64,000 nucleotides of DNA from Brasenia schreberi. Lineage: Eukaryota > Streptophyta > Magnoliopsida > Nymphaeales > Cabombaceae. The stretch lies in NCBI GenBank assembly GCA_036023115.1, contig JAYKKT010000049.1, positions 434,001 through 498,000 of the forward strand, read 5' to 3'. Below the pieces are notes generated by a model. The model was not told the DNA's origin. It did no database searches and saw nothing but the letters and a program-made list of their open reading frames with translations. A program made the position numbers and the translations under genes. Shown here in pieces: positions 1 through 12,400 of this stretch; position 1 is the first letter of the stretch, and each line of letters begins with the position of its first letter.

Positions 1-2290
1 CTTGAAAGAAGGATCAAGATGGATTGTATGGCTCTAAATGAGGAAATCAATGCTTTATGAAAAGTAGAATCAAAGTAAATTGCTGAAGGAAAAGAAATGA
101 AAATATATATATATTAGCTTAAACATAGAGGGGATTAAGAATTATAGGATGTTTATAACATATAGAGAGGTAGAATTAAGAACACAAACAATTAGAGTGC
201 ATAAGCAAGAATCGAAAATTTGTATCACATCTACTTCAAATACATCAAAATATGTTTAGGTTTGCAATGACTTTTGTAAAGTCTTTATTACACTATACTT
301 AGATTTACTCAATCTACTTGAAAAGCATGACCTTTAAGATATAAGCCTAGAGGGTGGTTATATGTCTTGTTCAATATATTCAATTTTCAATAACCAACCA
401 CACCCTCTCTTGTCAATAAATATGAGCACTCTATCTTTTTAGTGCCCGTCCACATACTATTTTCAATATCAATATTTTTACTCGTCTTATATTGATCACT
501 CATTTCACACCCAAATCACACTTTTCTTGTTACACCTTTATTCTTCTAACAAAAAATAGCAATAACAATAATATGGTTTCTCCTAACATTTTTTAAATAT
601 AAAATAAGGTCATTATGATTACTAAACACATCCTCTACCGTAAACACAAGCAAATAATCAAATCCATCACCCTTGCAGTAAACAAATGTCTCTTATACTA
701 TATTAGCCAACCAATCAAAAAATACATATATGGTATACCATAATCAATTTTAGTCTCCTTATCAGTGGTATAACAAATATTTTTGTTAGTCATCATCTTT
801 TCATAATCTAATCCACCATAAGTGCTTCCACTAGAATTGTTTGTCATTTGGATGGATGTAAGGTATGTATATACAAATATAATATGAAAGACGCAACTTA
901 AATACATCTATTATTTGAGAGAGATGTAACCCAACCATATCTCTCATATGAGTGAGATGCAACCCACCTAAGAGAGATGCAACTCCACCACAACTCATCT
1001 AAGAGAGAGACGTTCCACTATGTCTCTCTCTTAAGTGAGATATGGTCGGGCCACAAGTCTCTTGAAAAGCAGATGAGTCATTTTTTCATCCAAAATTGTG
1101 AAACATTGTAAAAACCAAAAAATAATACAAAATACCAACACAAACCTTCAAAAGATTACAAAATAGTATAAAAGAATCAATTTTATATACCTTCTTCTTT
1201 TTCAATCTTTTTCTTCTTCCATTTTTTCTCATTCTTTCCTCTTTTATTTTTCTTTACAAGGTTTGTAAAATTATACTCACATGTTCTTTGACTATGATGA
1301 AAGCAATACTTATCCAAAACGAAACAAAATATCGATCGTTGGAGTAAAGAGAAGAGAATGCAATAATTGGGTGTGGAGAGGAAAGAGAAATTGCTCGTGA
1401 GTAATTTTGGTATTTTCAAAATTTAAGGTATGTCGATAGTAAAAAGGGTGTGCAAATAGTAATCCCCTTATTGTTTTAGAATCTATTTAAACACAAAATG
1501 AGGCTTTTGGGAAGTTGTTTGTTGTGACATATGAAGTGCCTTCCAAGGATGCCAGTTGCTATTAAGCTAGTTATATATTTATTTAAGCTTGTGTAATGTA
1601 TGATCTTTTATAAGTTCATGTTGAAAGATCCCATATTTTTATGGTTGTATGCTGCTTTGCAAAGCATACTTTACACCTTCTTCTTAAAGAAGTTTTATCT
1701 TTGGTAAAAGGGGGAAATGAGGTAAATAGAGCCCCAGTTTTAGAGACCATGTTCGTGTTAAAATCATAATCCCATTTAGGCTTATTGGCATTTCAAGTAG
1801 AGAGGACCCATTCAAAAGAGAATCTAGCATCTCATATGCATGCTTAATATGATCGACCATCCTTCTTTTGTGTCTTAACGATTAGCTAGAATGTAAGAAT
1901 GTAGTAAACGATACATTTGACCTTACAATTAGCCTTTCTTTTAGCTATTGACTTGAGAATAAACAATTCATGAAATATATAGAAACAATCATGAGCACAG
2001 GCAAAGATGGATCAAGTGATCCGGGGAAGATTGAGAGAAAAAACATTGGGGTGAGTAGAGGAAGAACACGATCAAGAGAAGAGAAATACCTAGCAAAGAG
2101 AAACTTACAAAAATAAGATTTAAGTGATGAATATTTTGTTTTCTATCACAACATGAATGGGTTAACTTTTTTCTATATAGGCCAAATACTAGATGACTGT
2201 CTTTCCCGTTACATTATGTTAATTGACTCAAACAACCATATGCGTACTTAATGCATGTATAATTAAATTGAATTCTAACTAATGCATCGA
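1..2290. other. AT-rich intergenic DNA, no gene seen
   Basis: No ORF here resembles a known protein and codon structure is absent. The stretch is AT-rich with short purine/pyrimidine runs. From about 915 to 1070 there are several imperfect copies of a GAGAGATGCAACCC-like motif in both orientations, including a hairpin annotated separately. The short ORFs near 700-900 and 1183-1419 look like chance ORFs in AT-rich DNA. Confidence 0.6.
1000..1033. repeat. Perfect 12-bp-stem inverted repeat
   Basis: TAAGAGAGAGAC at 1000-1011 pairs with GTCTCTCTCTTA at 1022-1033 across a 10-base loop. Neighbouring partial copies of the same motif at about 915-980 suggest a decayed palindromic repeat or MITE remnant. 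No target duplication was found. Confidence 0.5.
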
Positions 2291-2309
2291 AAAGGAAGAA
2301 CTAATTACC

Positions 2310-2430
2310 AATGGTTAGTTGGTTCAGACTTGTTTCCCTTAAGCAAGGTGTCGAGTTCGAATCTTGTGGATGGGGAGAGCTTTACCCTTGTTCAAACCCG
2401 ATTAGTTGGACGTTTGTGGGAGAAAAAAAA
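2310..2430 (+). mobile_element. tRNA-derived SINE candidate
   Basis: The stretch has the layout of a Pol III-transcribed SINE. An A-box-like segment with TTAGTTGGTTCAG lies near 2315, a near-consensus B box GAGTTCGAATC lies at 2353-2363, and about 65 bases of tRNA-unrelated body run into an A-rich tail ending at 2430. Possible target duplications flank it: GGAAGAACTAATTAC on the left and GGGAAGCTAATTAATTAC on the right, similar but not identical. It is not a working tRNA gene because no acceptor stem closes. Family not identified. Confidence 0.5.
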
Positions 2431-2757
2431 GGGAAGCTAATTAATTACATAGGTATAAAATATATGAGGTGACATATATGCTTTTTAACTATTTTTCAGT
2501 GGACTGTAAATCTGGGTGGTGGCCCCACGGTAGGAAAGCATAAAAACTTGAATAATTGATTGGATATGTTATATATATAAAATTGCATTAGAGTATCAAA
2601 CAGATTCGGTCGCAGTTAGGACTGGGTTGCAAACCGAATTAGATTCTGACTGTCATGGAACCCAATTCTGACCCGACTACGGGTGAAAATTTCTTGTTTG
2701 TGTTAAAAGAAGGTAAACCTTATCATCATCCATTTTCCGCATCACTTTGAGCCGAGA

Positions 2758-3054
2758 TCAAAACAGACTTTTCAGGTCGCTCCTTGTGTCGGGTTCTTTC
2801 ATTTCATGTTCACTCAAAAACAGGTCTTTGTAATTGAGAGTAATTTTCTTCACATTTGGGGGACAAGGTCGCATGTGTCGTATTTCGTATAAAAAAGGCC
2901 GAGCCAAAATGGAAACGTTTTGTTGCCTCACATACGTAGACACGACACGGATTTGGTTCGGCTCGTCATCATCCGTACCCCACACCCGATCTAATGTTAG
3001 CCTAACTTGGTTCATGTCGGAACGCAGGTCTGGATCCAATTCATCATCATTCAT
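2758..3054 (-). CDS. Unidentified 98-codon ORF upstream of VIP2
   Basis: The ORF runs leftward from an ATG at 3054 to a TGA at 2758. It is acidic at the start (MNDDELDPDLRSDMNQ) and mixed hydrophilic afterwards, with no membrane segment or motif I recognise. Base composition is richer in GC than the DNA to its left. It is divergent from VIP2, whose start codon lies 433 bases away, so the two could share a promoter region, or it could be an exon of a larger minus-strand gene. A chance ORF in the VIP2 upstream region is equally possible. Confidence 0.25.
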   Translation of the reverse strand: MNDDELDPDLRSDMNQVRLTLDRVWGTDDDEPNQIRVVSTYVRQQNVSILARPFLYEIRHMRPCPPNVKKITLNYKDLFLSEHEMKEPDTRSDLKSLF

Positions 3055-3487
3055 AATCCGCCGACGTTCGCGTCGGACGTCGCGCCGGCCAACGTTTTCC
3101 CCCGCTTTTGGGTCCAGTCGCGTCTCGATCGCGTCTTCGACGTTTCATATACGAGTCTCTGGATTCTTACGCTCATCGTTGTCGCTCTCCTTCATCTCAT
3201 TCTTTAATTCTGCGTTCGATCGAGCGATCCTCTTTCTTTTCTGGCAAGAGAGACGCGTCGCATTGGGGCTTCGGAGTTGCCCTACGGGGTCGATGATGAT
3301 TGGTTTATCCAATCAACGGAGTAAGCGTTTCAATTTTGGAGCCGAAGGATTTTTAGATTGGAGATACTCAAGAAACGTTCTTCGTTAGGGTTTGCGGCTT
3401 CTTTCCCGTTCATCCCTCCATTTTTCTGCTTGTCGGAACATATTTCCGTAGGTTGACTGTTAGAAAAGAAAAGTGGAGCGTCCTACC
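3055..3487 (+). promoter_or_regulatory. VIP2: Promoter and 5' UTR region of VIP2
   Basis: This GC-richer, CpG-containing stretch (for example GTCGCGCCGGCC near 3080) directly precedes the VIP2 start codon. Pyrimidine-rich runs at 3180-3240 and 3400-3430 resemble a plant 5' UTR. No convincing TATA box was found and the transcription start cannot be fixed from sequence. ORFs that cross this stretch on the plus strand lack support. Confidence 0.45.
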
Positions 3488-6400
3488 ATGGCGGCGTCTC
3501 TATTTCAGGTGAAAACACTTCTTTTTTATGCTTTTCTTCCATCAGATCTCTTTTAGTAAACAGTAAGGCTATTACATCACGAGTCGTTAAGGATGTATCG
3601 TTTGCCTTAATGTTCCCTTCGATTGAATGAGAAAAATATTTGCTTGGTACATCGTTAGTAGAACTTTGGGGTAGAAGTAGATGGTTAGCTACCTGCTTCC
3701 CCCCCCACCCCCCCTCCCCACTTCTTTTTTATGCTTTTCTTCCATCAGATCACTTTTAGTAAACAGTAAGGCTTATTACATCACGAGTCGTTAAGGATGT
3801 ATCGTTTGCCTTAATGTTCCCTTCGATTGAATGAGAAAAATATTTGCTTGGTACATCGTTAGTAGAACTTTGGGGTAGAAGTAGATGGTCAGCTACCTGC
3901 TTTCCCCCCCTCCCCACCACACACACACACACACACACACACATGAGACAGGGAATGCTCCGAATCGCTGTTAGAAAGTACTGGCTTTCTATGGTTATAA
4001 TGCTGTTTCTTTATCGTAAGTCCAGAATTCGGAATCTTTGAGGCATCCTTGTCTTCTGTCCTCTTTCTTCATTTCTTTCAATTCTTCTCTGGAATCTAAA
4101 AATCAACTTGAGTTTGATTGATCTTCTTCCTTGCTGTTTCTTAACGCTTACGTTCTTTTGTGGTACTGTGTAATTTTCTCTAATCACTCTCACTTGGTTT
4201 AAAGTAGTTATTTCTATAGCATCGCATTTGTTTCCTGTCCCTTGTTCATTTGTCAGAAGAGTCCCCTCTGCTTATTTTGCTTGGGATTGACACCGCAATC
4301 AAATCTCAACCTTTCGTAGCTATGATCACATTTCAGTTTCTATTGGGTGTTGAAACTCCCTCCCAAATTCATGATTCACTGCAGAGTGTCTTTTCTTCTT
4401 TTCTTAATTATGGACTCAAATACCAATCTTTTTTTATTAAATCTGGGCTCACAAGCCTACTTTAGATTCCTGAATGGTAACTATACCGACTGATGCTTCC
4501 TGATTTTCTGGTCCCATTTATTTTCTCTAGGTGTCTTGTTATGTTGCAGCAATGCCCTATGTTAGTTATCATAAGCACTCCCACCCCTTAATTTTACGTC
4601 CCCAATATGTTGGCATGTCCTGTTCATATCTAATGTTGAAATTCTGATTTTCAGTCTACTCTGAATGGTTCAAATTCAAATCTTCCAGATTCTGGAAGTT
4701 CTGGCCGGTCTTTCACAACTTCCTTTTCGGGTCAGTCAGGCTCTGCTCCGCTTTTTCATCACTCAGGTGAGAAAAGTTGTGGGCACCTTATTTGTACTTC
4801 TCTTATAGTGAGGGTGAGCGTAATTTTCTAATAAGTTTTTGTCTGCAGCTTCTATTCAAGGGCTTCATAATGTTCATGGAAACTTCAATGTGGCTAACAT
4901 CCCTGGTTCTCTTACATCTCACAACTCAGCCTTGTCAGGTTTGCCTTCTTCTGGTGTTCAGCAGCCATCGGGAAGTATTCCTGCTGGGAGATTTGCACCA
5001 AACAACCTTCCTGTTGCACTTTCTCAGGTCCTTTTCTTGCTTCTCGAGCAAACACTCTACACACACACAACTTGCACAAGTTGTGTGCATTTTAACAACA
5101 TTCGTACATCACCTTCTAGACAGTATGCATCTTTCAAAGTGGCTATTAACAAACTCAAATATTTAGTATTTTGGTCAGTTTAGATATGGAACCTTTATAT
5201 GAACTGTTAAAATCCATCAAACGAGGTCACTTTTAGGGATACAAGTGGACTTTATTCCTTTTTGAAATGACAAAAGAATAAAATTAGAAATTTATAACAT
5301 CCACTTACGACCTTGTGTGCAGGTTCTTACATTGTACAGAATATGTGCAAATTAAAATTTCCTTGTGTGCCCTGTGTGTGTTTATGCATGCATGTGTATA
5401 TTTACTGGAAATGCATTGGAGAACTTTAAAACTGTGATTCTGTGGCTTTGTAAATCTTTTAATTTCTGAACATGGTTTGCTCTTGCAGCTATCACATGGA
5501 GGCTTGCATGGTCATTCAGGCATTACAAGTAGGGGGAATATGAGTGTTGTCGGAAACCCTGCATTTAGTAGTAGTTTGAACGGGATTGGTGGTTCTATTC
5601 CTGGCATACCGCCATCATCTGCTTCTCTTGTTAACAGGAATGCCGTTCCTGGGATAGGAGTATCCCCTATTTTGGGGAATGCTGGTCCAAGACTTACAAG
5701 CTCCATTGGAAATGTTGTTGGTGCTAATAATATTACACGGAGTATCAGTTCTGGTAGTGGATTAAGTATGCCTGGGTTAGCATCACGTGTAAATTTAGCT
5801 GCTAATAGTGGTACAGGTAGTCTCAATGTGCAAGGAACTAATCGGCTTATGGGTGGTGTGCTTCAGCAAGGTATTCTCTCACATGGTAGTAATAATTGTC
5901 TCAAAGTCCTTTACTTTTGGTTTATTTCCATCTTTTGGAGACAGGCTGTGTTTTAGATGGTAATATTACTGTGAATTCACCTTGTTCTTTTTAAGCATTT
6001 CTTTTCCATCCCTGGATATAGTATTTTTAATTGTATTTAAATTTCAGGGTTAGTTGGTCCATGTTCGGAGTAGAAATCAATTAAAACACGAAATAAGAAA
6101 GAGTAGACAGTGAGCTCAACAGGTGGTGAATTCCTTTGAGTTCACTACTTCATTATCAGTTTGGAGCATTTAATCTAACTTGGTGACCTCTGTTAATCCT
6201 TTTATGGACATGGGGATTTTTGTATGCTTTATGCTACTCAAATATCACCATATGGTTACCATAAGAAAAGAAGTATGAGCATATGTTTGCTGGGATTTGC
6301 CATCTTACTGATGCACAGTGCAGACTGATGCTTGTATTTTCACTTTAGGATTCCCTGAGTTTGTTTGAGTCACTCACTAGGCTGTTGTTTATTGCAATGT

Positions 6401-9400
6401 GTTTCCTGTTGCTGCTTCCTTTTGGGAGGCTCTAGCTTAGCACCAAGATGGTCGATCAACCACTTGATCTGTTGTTGCTGTTGGCTATCTATTGTCCCAC
6501 CAATTAGTTAATAGTACACAAGCCCTTTTTTGTTTATTTTCCTGCCATGATGTTAACCTATAGGACACTTAATTTGATTGATTGGGAGGGATCCTCGGTT
6601 TGATTGATTGATATAGGGCCCCTAATAGCTAGGCAATCTTCTTTGAATGATTGCTGTTGGACAAGATAGGAGAGGACTAGTAGATTTCTCAGTGTTTGCA
6701 AAATTCATCATAGGTAGGCGTTCTTGAAGTTTGGAAAGCTTTGATAAATGACAAATGAATTGGTTAATAAACCTTTTTTAGCTACTTTTTGTGGTTTTTT
6801 GAGTTCAGAGTTACTTGCATGGGAATATACATGTTTATTTTCACAGGGATCTACTCTTGGGATGATCAATTCTGATACATGTAAAACATTTTGTAAGATT
6901 ATACAGTTAGTTGCAGATCATCATAAAATTGTGAATACAGTGGATTTCAGCAATGCAAACCATGTATCTGTTCCCTTGTTCTAGCTATCCAAAGAGAAAA
7001 ATTTTCTTTCCCTTATATGGGAGGTTAGGCAGATCCCTAACAGATACGTCTGAGTATGGAACTCATGAACTTCAACTAGAAGGTGGCTTTTTTGAGTGAA
7101 CTCCTAGCCAGGAAAACTGCAACTTCTTGTCCCTAGACAACAAGAGGTTAGTTACGATGATAATAACATTTTCATTTATTTCTCTGACATTTTTCTCAAA
7201 TTTAGGGAGTTATTTTCTGGTAAGCTGCAACGGCTCACAGCACGATGATGGATTACCATAATTTCCTTCTCACAGAAATTTGTTGAAAGAGCCAACCATA
7301 CACTAACCCAAATTCATGATGGAAAGCTACTAAGAACTTAATTTACTGGTAACCAAACCATGACATTCTACCAAATAAATCTCAGTCAATTGTGTGTTAT
7401 AATATCCGTTATTAAATAAGAATAGGGAGAATCACCACTAATGGTTGGGAAACCTATCCTGGTTAGTCCATGGAAAAAATCCACTGACACCCAACACCCT
7501 GTCTTTCTGGTGGAGCCTTGAGCCTCAGCCTTTCAGCAGTGCTCACCTTGAATATCTGCTATCATATGTTTGGAGCCCTCATGGCTCGAGTTTGCTGATT
7601 CTTAGGGTACCATTGATTCTATGCGGCAGTTATTTGGATGTTCATGCTTCTTATTCTAAAGTCCAAATCTTTCCAGTAGCATTATGAATTGTTGATTTTT
7701 GAGTCCTATTTCAGTACTGAGACATATCCAAATATCTTAATGCAATGCAGGTTCTATATAAACAAGATTCAAATAGCACATGTTTCAGAACCTGTATATT
7801 TAAGACATGTAATCTAACGCAATTTCTAAAGAAAATGTTACTAAGAGCATGAGGATAACGGAAATAACCTCTTCTGGAGATAAATCAGTCAAACAACAAC
7901 AAACAACAACTAAGCCTTTTCCCATAGGCTACATGGATTCTTTGTTTCCACAGATCCCTATCGTGTGCCTTGTTAGCAGTTAACTCACAATAAGCTAGAT
8001 CATTCTTTATTGTTTCTTTCCAACACTTTTGTGGTTGTCCTCTACCCCTTTTAATACTTTCCAAATTTGGTTTTTCTAACTTTCTTATAGATTCTTCTTT
8101 TGATCTTCTTTCTATATGTTCAAACCATCTTAAACGATATTCTCTCATTTTATCCTCTATTGGTGCCACTCCTAATTTGTTTCTAATAACCTCATTATGT
8201 ATACGGTCTTTTCATGTATGACCACTCATCCATCTCACCCATGTTATAAAAATCTGACGGAGTTTTACGCTGGCTATCGGAAGCCTAACACAACCCTCCT
8301 CATTTATCCGGGCTTGGGACCGGCAATGCAAGGGTGATCCCTTACATGGGCGGAGTTAAATCAGTACTGAAGTTTATCCCGTACATGCATGCTTACATGT
8401 GTATATGCACTATGCATTTCAGCTTCCATTGTATTAGCTAATTGGGCAGTTAATTACAACAAGTTTGTTTGTTTGGGGATCTATATTAAGTTGTTACTTA
8501 CATTTAATATTTAATACATCTTTGGCACCTACAGCTCCGCAAATGATTTCTATGATAGGCGGCTCATACTCTGCATCAGGAGGTCCTCTGGCACAAAACA
8601 CTGTCCAAACAGGAAATATTCCACTGAGCTCCTTGGGAATGTCTAATGATGTGCATTCTACTAGTGATGGTTCTCCATTTGATATTAATGATTTTCCTCA
8701 GTTGACTGGTCGGCCGAGTTCTTCAGGAGGGCCTCAAGGGCAACTAGGTGATATAGTAGTGGTTGATTTTTTGTTCTTTTATATTGTTTCAATGTGTTAA
8801 TTGATATACTTTTGCAGGTTCGTTACGAAAGCAAGGTGTTGGTGTAAGTTCTATAGTCCAACCAAGCCAAGAATTTAGTATTCAAAACGAAGATTTCCCA
8901 GCATTGCCAGGGTTTAAAGGTGATTCTTCCATTTGCCTGTATTAGACCATGTTGTCCATTTATTTAGTTACTTTAGTCTCTTTCCATCTTGGTTTTTGTA
9001 ATCTAGTCTGCATTGCAAAAGTTTTTTTTTTACTTGTTTGCCTAAGCTTGTTAGTAATATGGAGGATTTATTTGGTTTACTTTGTTGTCTTCCAGGCTGT
9101 ATTGACAAACTTAATGTAGCCAACGAACTTCAGAACTTAGTCCCTCTGATATGTCTAAGGCAAAGTTGTAAAAGTGTGTCAGTGCCCATTTAGACCAGTC
9201 TCAAAACAAGATACATTGCATGTTGTACCCTATCACATTATAAATGTCATATCATATTTCTACAAATGCTTTGAGAAGAAATCTTGAAAGAATTATGATT
9301 CATGAAGGCAAACTTCAACTCATATGGCATGCAACCAATCATGGGCTGGAAGCTGTTAAAAGTAGGTGCAGTAACTACTCCGCCAGAATGATACTGTGCA

Positions 9401-12400
9401 CAAACCCTCCTCCTTTCTCTGTGCTAGGGACTATCTGTGGAAGTTCTGTAGGTGGAGTTTGGATTGGAAAGATGACCACAGATACATAATGTGACCAACA
9501 AAAATAAAAAACTGCAAAGCCTGTCCTGGGTATGCATTAGCACCCCAAGGGAAAAAATCCTAAAGCCTAAATTGTGAGAGAACTGAGCAGAGGGTGGGCT
9601 TTACGTCCTCAAGAAAATATGCTGCAACTTAAGTTCCAGCGCTATTACCCTCTGTGTCAAGTTGTTTCCTACAATATATCATTCATATGGACCCTGGAAC
9701 TAGCTTCAGAGGTGAAAACTAACGTTTTATCTCTCCTTTTATGATACATATTGTACTGTGTTCTATAATACAATTTAATGTTTGTATCCTTTAAGTGAGG
9801 AGATGGTCATGATGTTTTTGCTTAAATGTCAAAACCCATCCATAGGGAGTTCGGTTTCTGAATATATCATATATCAGTAGCCTGTAACATTTGAATTTCT
9901 GCACAACTCACAGATACTCCCAATATAAACGTAGCCAATTTTTATTATCTTCTTTATATTTCTTATACTTTTGTTTTCTAGTTCATGCTAAAGTGCACAT
10001 GTTTGTGCGTGCTTCTGTTTGCGAATCAATGGTAAATTTCTATGTTGAAATTTGGTTTGTACTAGATGATTACATATAACATGAATTTCTGCAACACATT
10101 TTCTGCATGAGCTTGTGACACTATGGTATTCTCTGCAGTAGCTGGTACTGTTGAGAATATATGTATCTGCTGTGTTTTAAGTGTTATTTCTGTAATTTCT
10201 AATAGTTGGGTATTATTGTAATTACCCGGAGTACTAGGGGCATTTTGGTAATTTTCTGTTTTACAGCCCCATTATATAAGGGCTGGAAGTTTGTATTAGG
10301 GTTAAGAGTCTGATTAATAGAGTGTGAGGAAGAGGGGGGGGAGCCTCCATTGGAGGGCCTGCCCCTCTTTCAAATCTCCATTGTTTACTCTACATCTTTT
10401 ATCAATGCTTTCTATTATTGATTATCCGCTCTGTTTCTCGTTAATTACATGGTATCAGAGCTAATAACCACCATTTGAAAGGGATCTGCAGGCTGTAAAG
10501 ATTGTGCATTGTATTGAAAAACATGAGGGTGGTTTGCTGATTTTGTGATCCTCTGAGCATCTTCGGGTGGTGTGAGCTATTGTCCGAAGCCATTTAGTGA
10601 CTCAGTTGGGATTCTTTAGGAAAATTGCCTCGAACCAAGAAAATGCTCTAGCCATAGCCCTTGAGAGTATCCAGATATATAGAGAGGAAGAACTTAGAGA
10701 GATGGTGAGGGGCATCATAGAGGCTGTCAAAGTTAAACCATTCTCTGTTCACTTTTCTGATGGTGAACCAGTGGTCTTTCAAGTGACAGATGAATGCGTT
10801 TTCCAGTAGGGGGTCAGTCTGTGCATCCTCGGCCAGAGGTGACTCCAAGGGTATGACTTTCAAATCCCAGACTTGAGGGACAACAGTGCTGCATGAGCAA
10901 AGAGAGTGAGTAAAAAGAGAAGCAAACCTAGATCAGTGTCAATGTGTTGAGATTTTGAAAACAAAGAGAAGTTGTGCTTGTTTCCTTTGAAATTTACGTT
11001 GAGTTTGTTAGGCACATCTTGATCTAGACATGAGCACCGCTCCTGAAAAATCTATTGCCTTGATAGATTCTGGCATCGTGGACCCTTTTGAACTACTTGC
11101 AAATATCGAGACTTATATTGTAAAAGCAAAAGATGATGCTCTGAGCAGGAAGGAAATTAATTGGGTCAAATTCTATTGGCATGTAAGTGTTTAAGTCTGA
11201 TCATATTGCCTTGCCACAATGAGGAAGATACTTCTCTGCAACAACATTTAAGTTCTGGCAAGGATGATGATGAAGAAGAAGATGACAAAGAGGGAAGGTG
11301 ATTGGTGCCAAAAGTGATGATGGTGTTCCAGATTTTTTTTTCAAAAGAGAGGTTACACAAAATTATAGAAAGGAAGATTTGAATTTTTTTTGAAAAAGGT
11401 AATTTCATATTCTTTTTGAATAATCAAATGCTGGAAAAGTAAAGTTTCAAATTACTTGCCTGATTTTGTGGAAAAGTGCACCAGAAAGTAGTTATGAAAA
11501 CTTCCTTTCCTGATTGTATGAGAAAGTAAACCTGAAAGATAGTTATGAAAACTTAATTTCCTGATTTGGTGGAAATGATAAGATAAAAAGGGAAGGATTA
11601 TCCAATGATTTTAGGAAAGACAATAATCAACTGATGCCTGCCCAAAATGGCCGTGCCAGTTAATCCAAAGCTGTTCCTGAACAATCTGACAGGGAAACCT
11701 GTGATAGTGAAGCTGAAGTGGGGAATGGAATACCAAGGTTATCTTGTTTCTGTAGACTCTTATATAAATTTACAGCTAGCGAATGCTGAGGAGATAATTG
11801 ATGGACAGAATGCAGGACAACTGGGTGAGATACTCATTAGGTGCAATAATGTACTGTATATTCGTGGTGTACCCGAGGATGAAGATCTGGAAAATGCTGG
11901 GGGTGGCTGAAGACTGTCAAGCTAGTATCATCTTCACATTTAATCTTTGATGGCTTTATGCTCTGTTGGCACTTGGACTGTGTTATTGTAGTATGTTCTG
12001 CTAATCTTCATATTATCTTATAATCTGCTTATTGGAGACAGTTATGCATCATGTTTGTGTATGGCGTTTTGGTTTTCCTCTTGGTACACGTACTGGGACA
12101 TGGGTATCCGAACATAGAGAAGCAAAAACCTATAATAGAACTGATTTTAGTTTTTAATGGTTGACATGTTGTTATTAGACCTTTTCACGTGATGTTTCAA
12201 AGTTTCACACTACTAGATAAACAGGGGCAAGAAGTTGTTGGTAAAGAAAAGAGTGAGGTACATGAACAATTGGAGGATAGCAAGAAGCGTGAGGTTATGA
12301 TTGGTTCTATTTATGTGGCCATTTCCAAACACAAAGGGCCTGAACATGATACAATTGATACTGTGGTAGAAATTGAAACACGGCACCAAGAATGTAATGG

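Noticed and set aside
2313..2385. tRNA gene
   Set aside because: A- and B-box-like sequences are present but arms do not pair into a cloverleaf; a SINE explains them better.
2834..3388. 184-codon plus-strand ORF before VIP2
   Set aside because: It is Arg/Ser-rich out-of-frame reading of the GC-rich 5' region and has no homology; VIP2 starts downstream in a separate exon.
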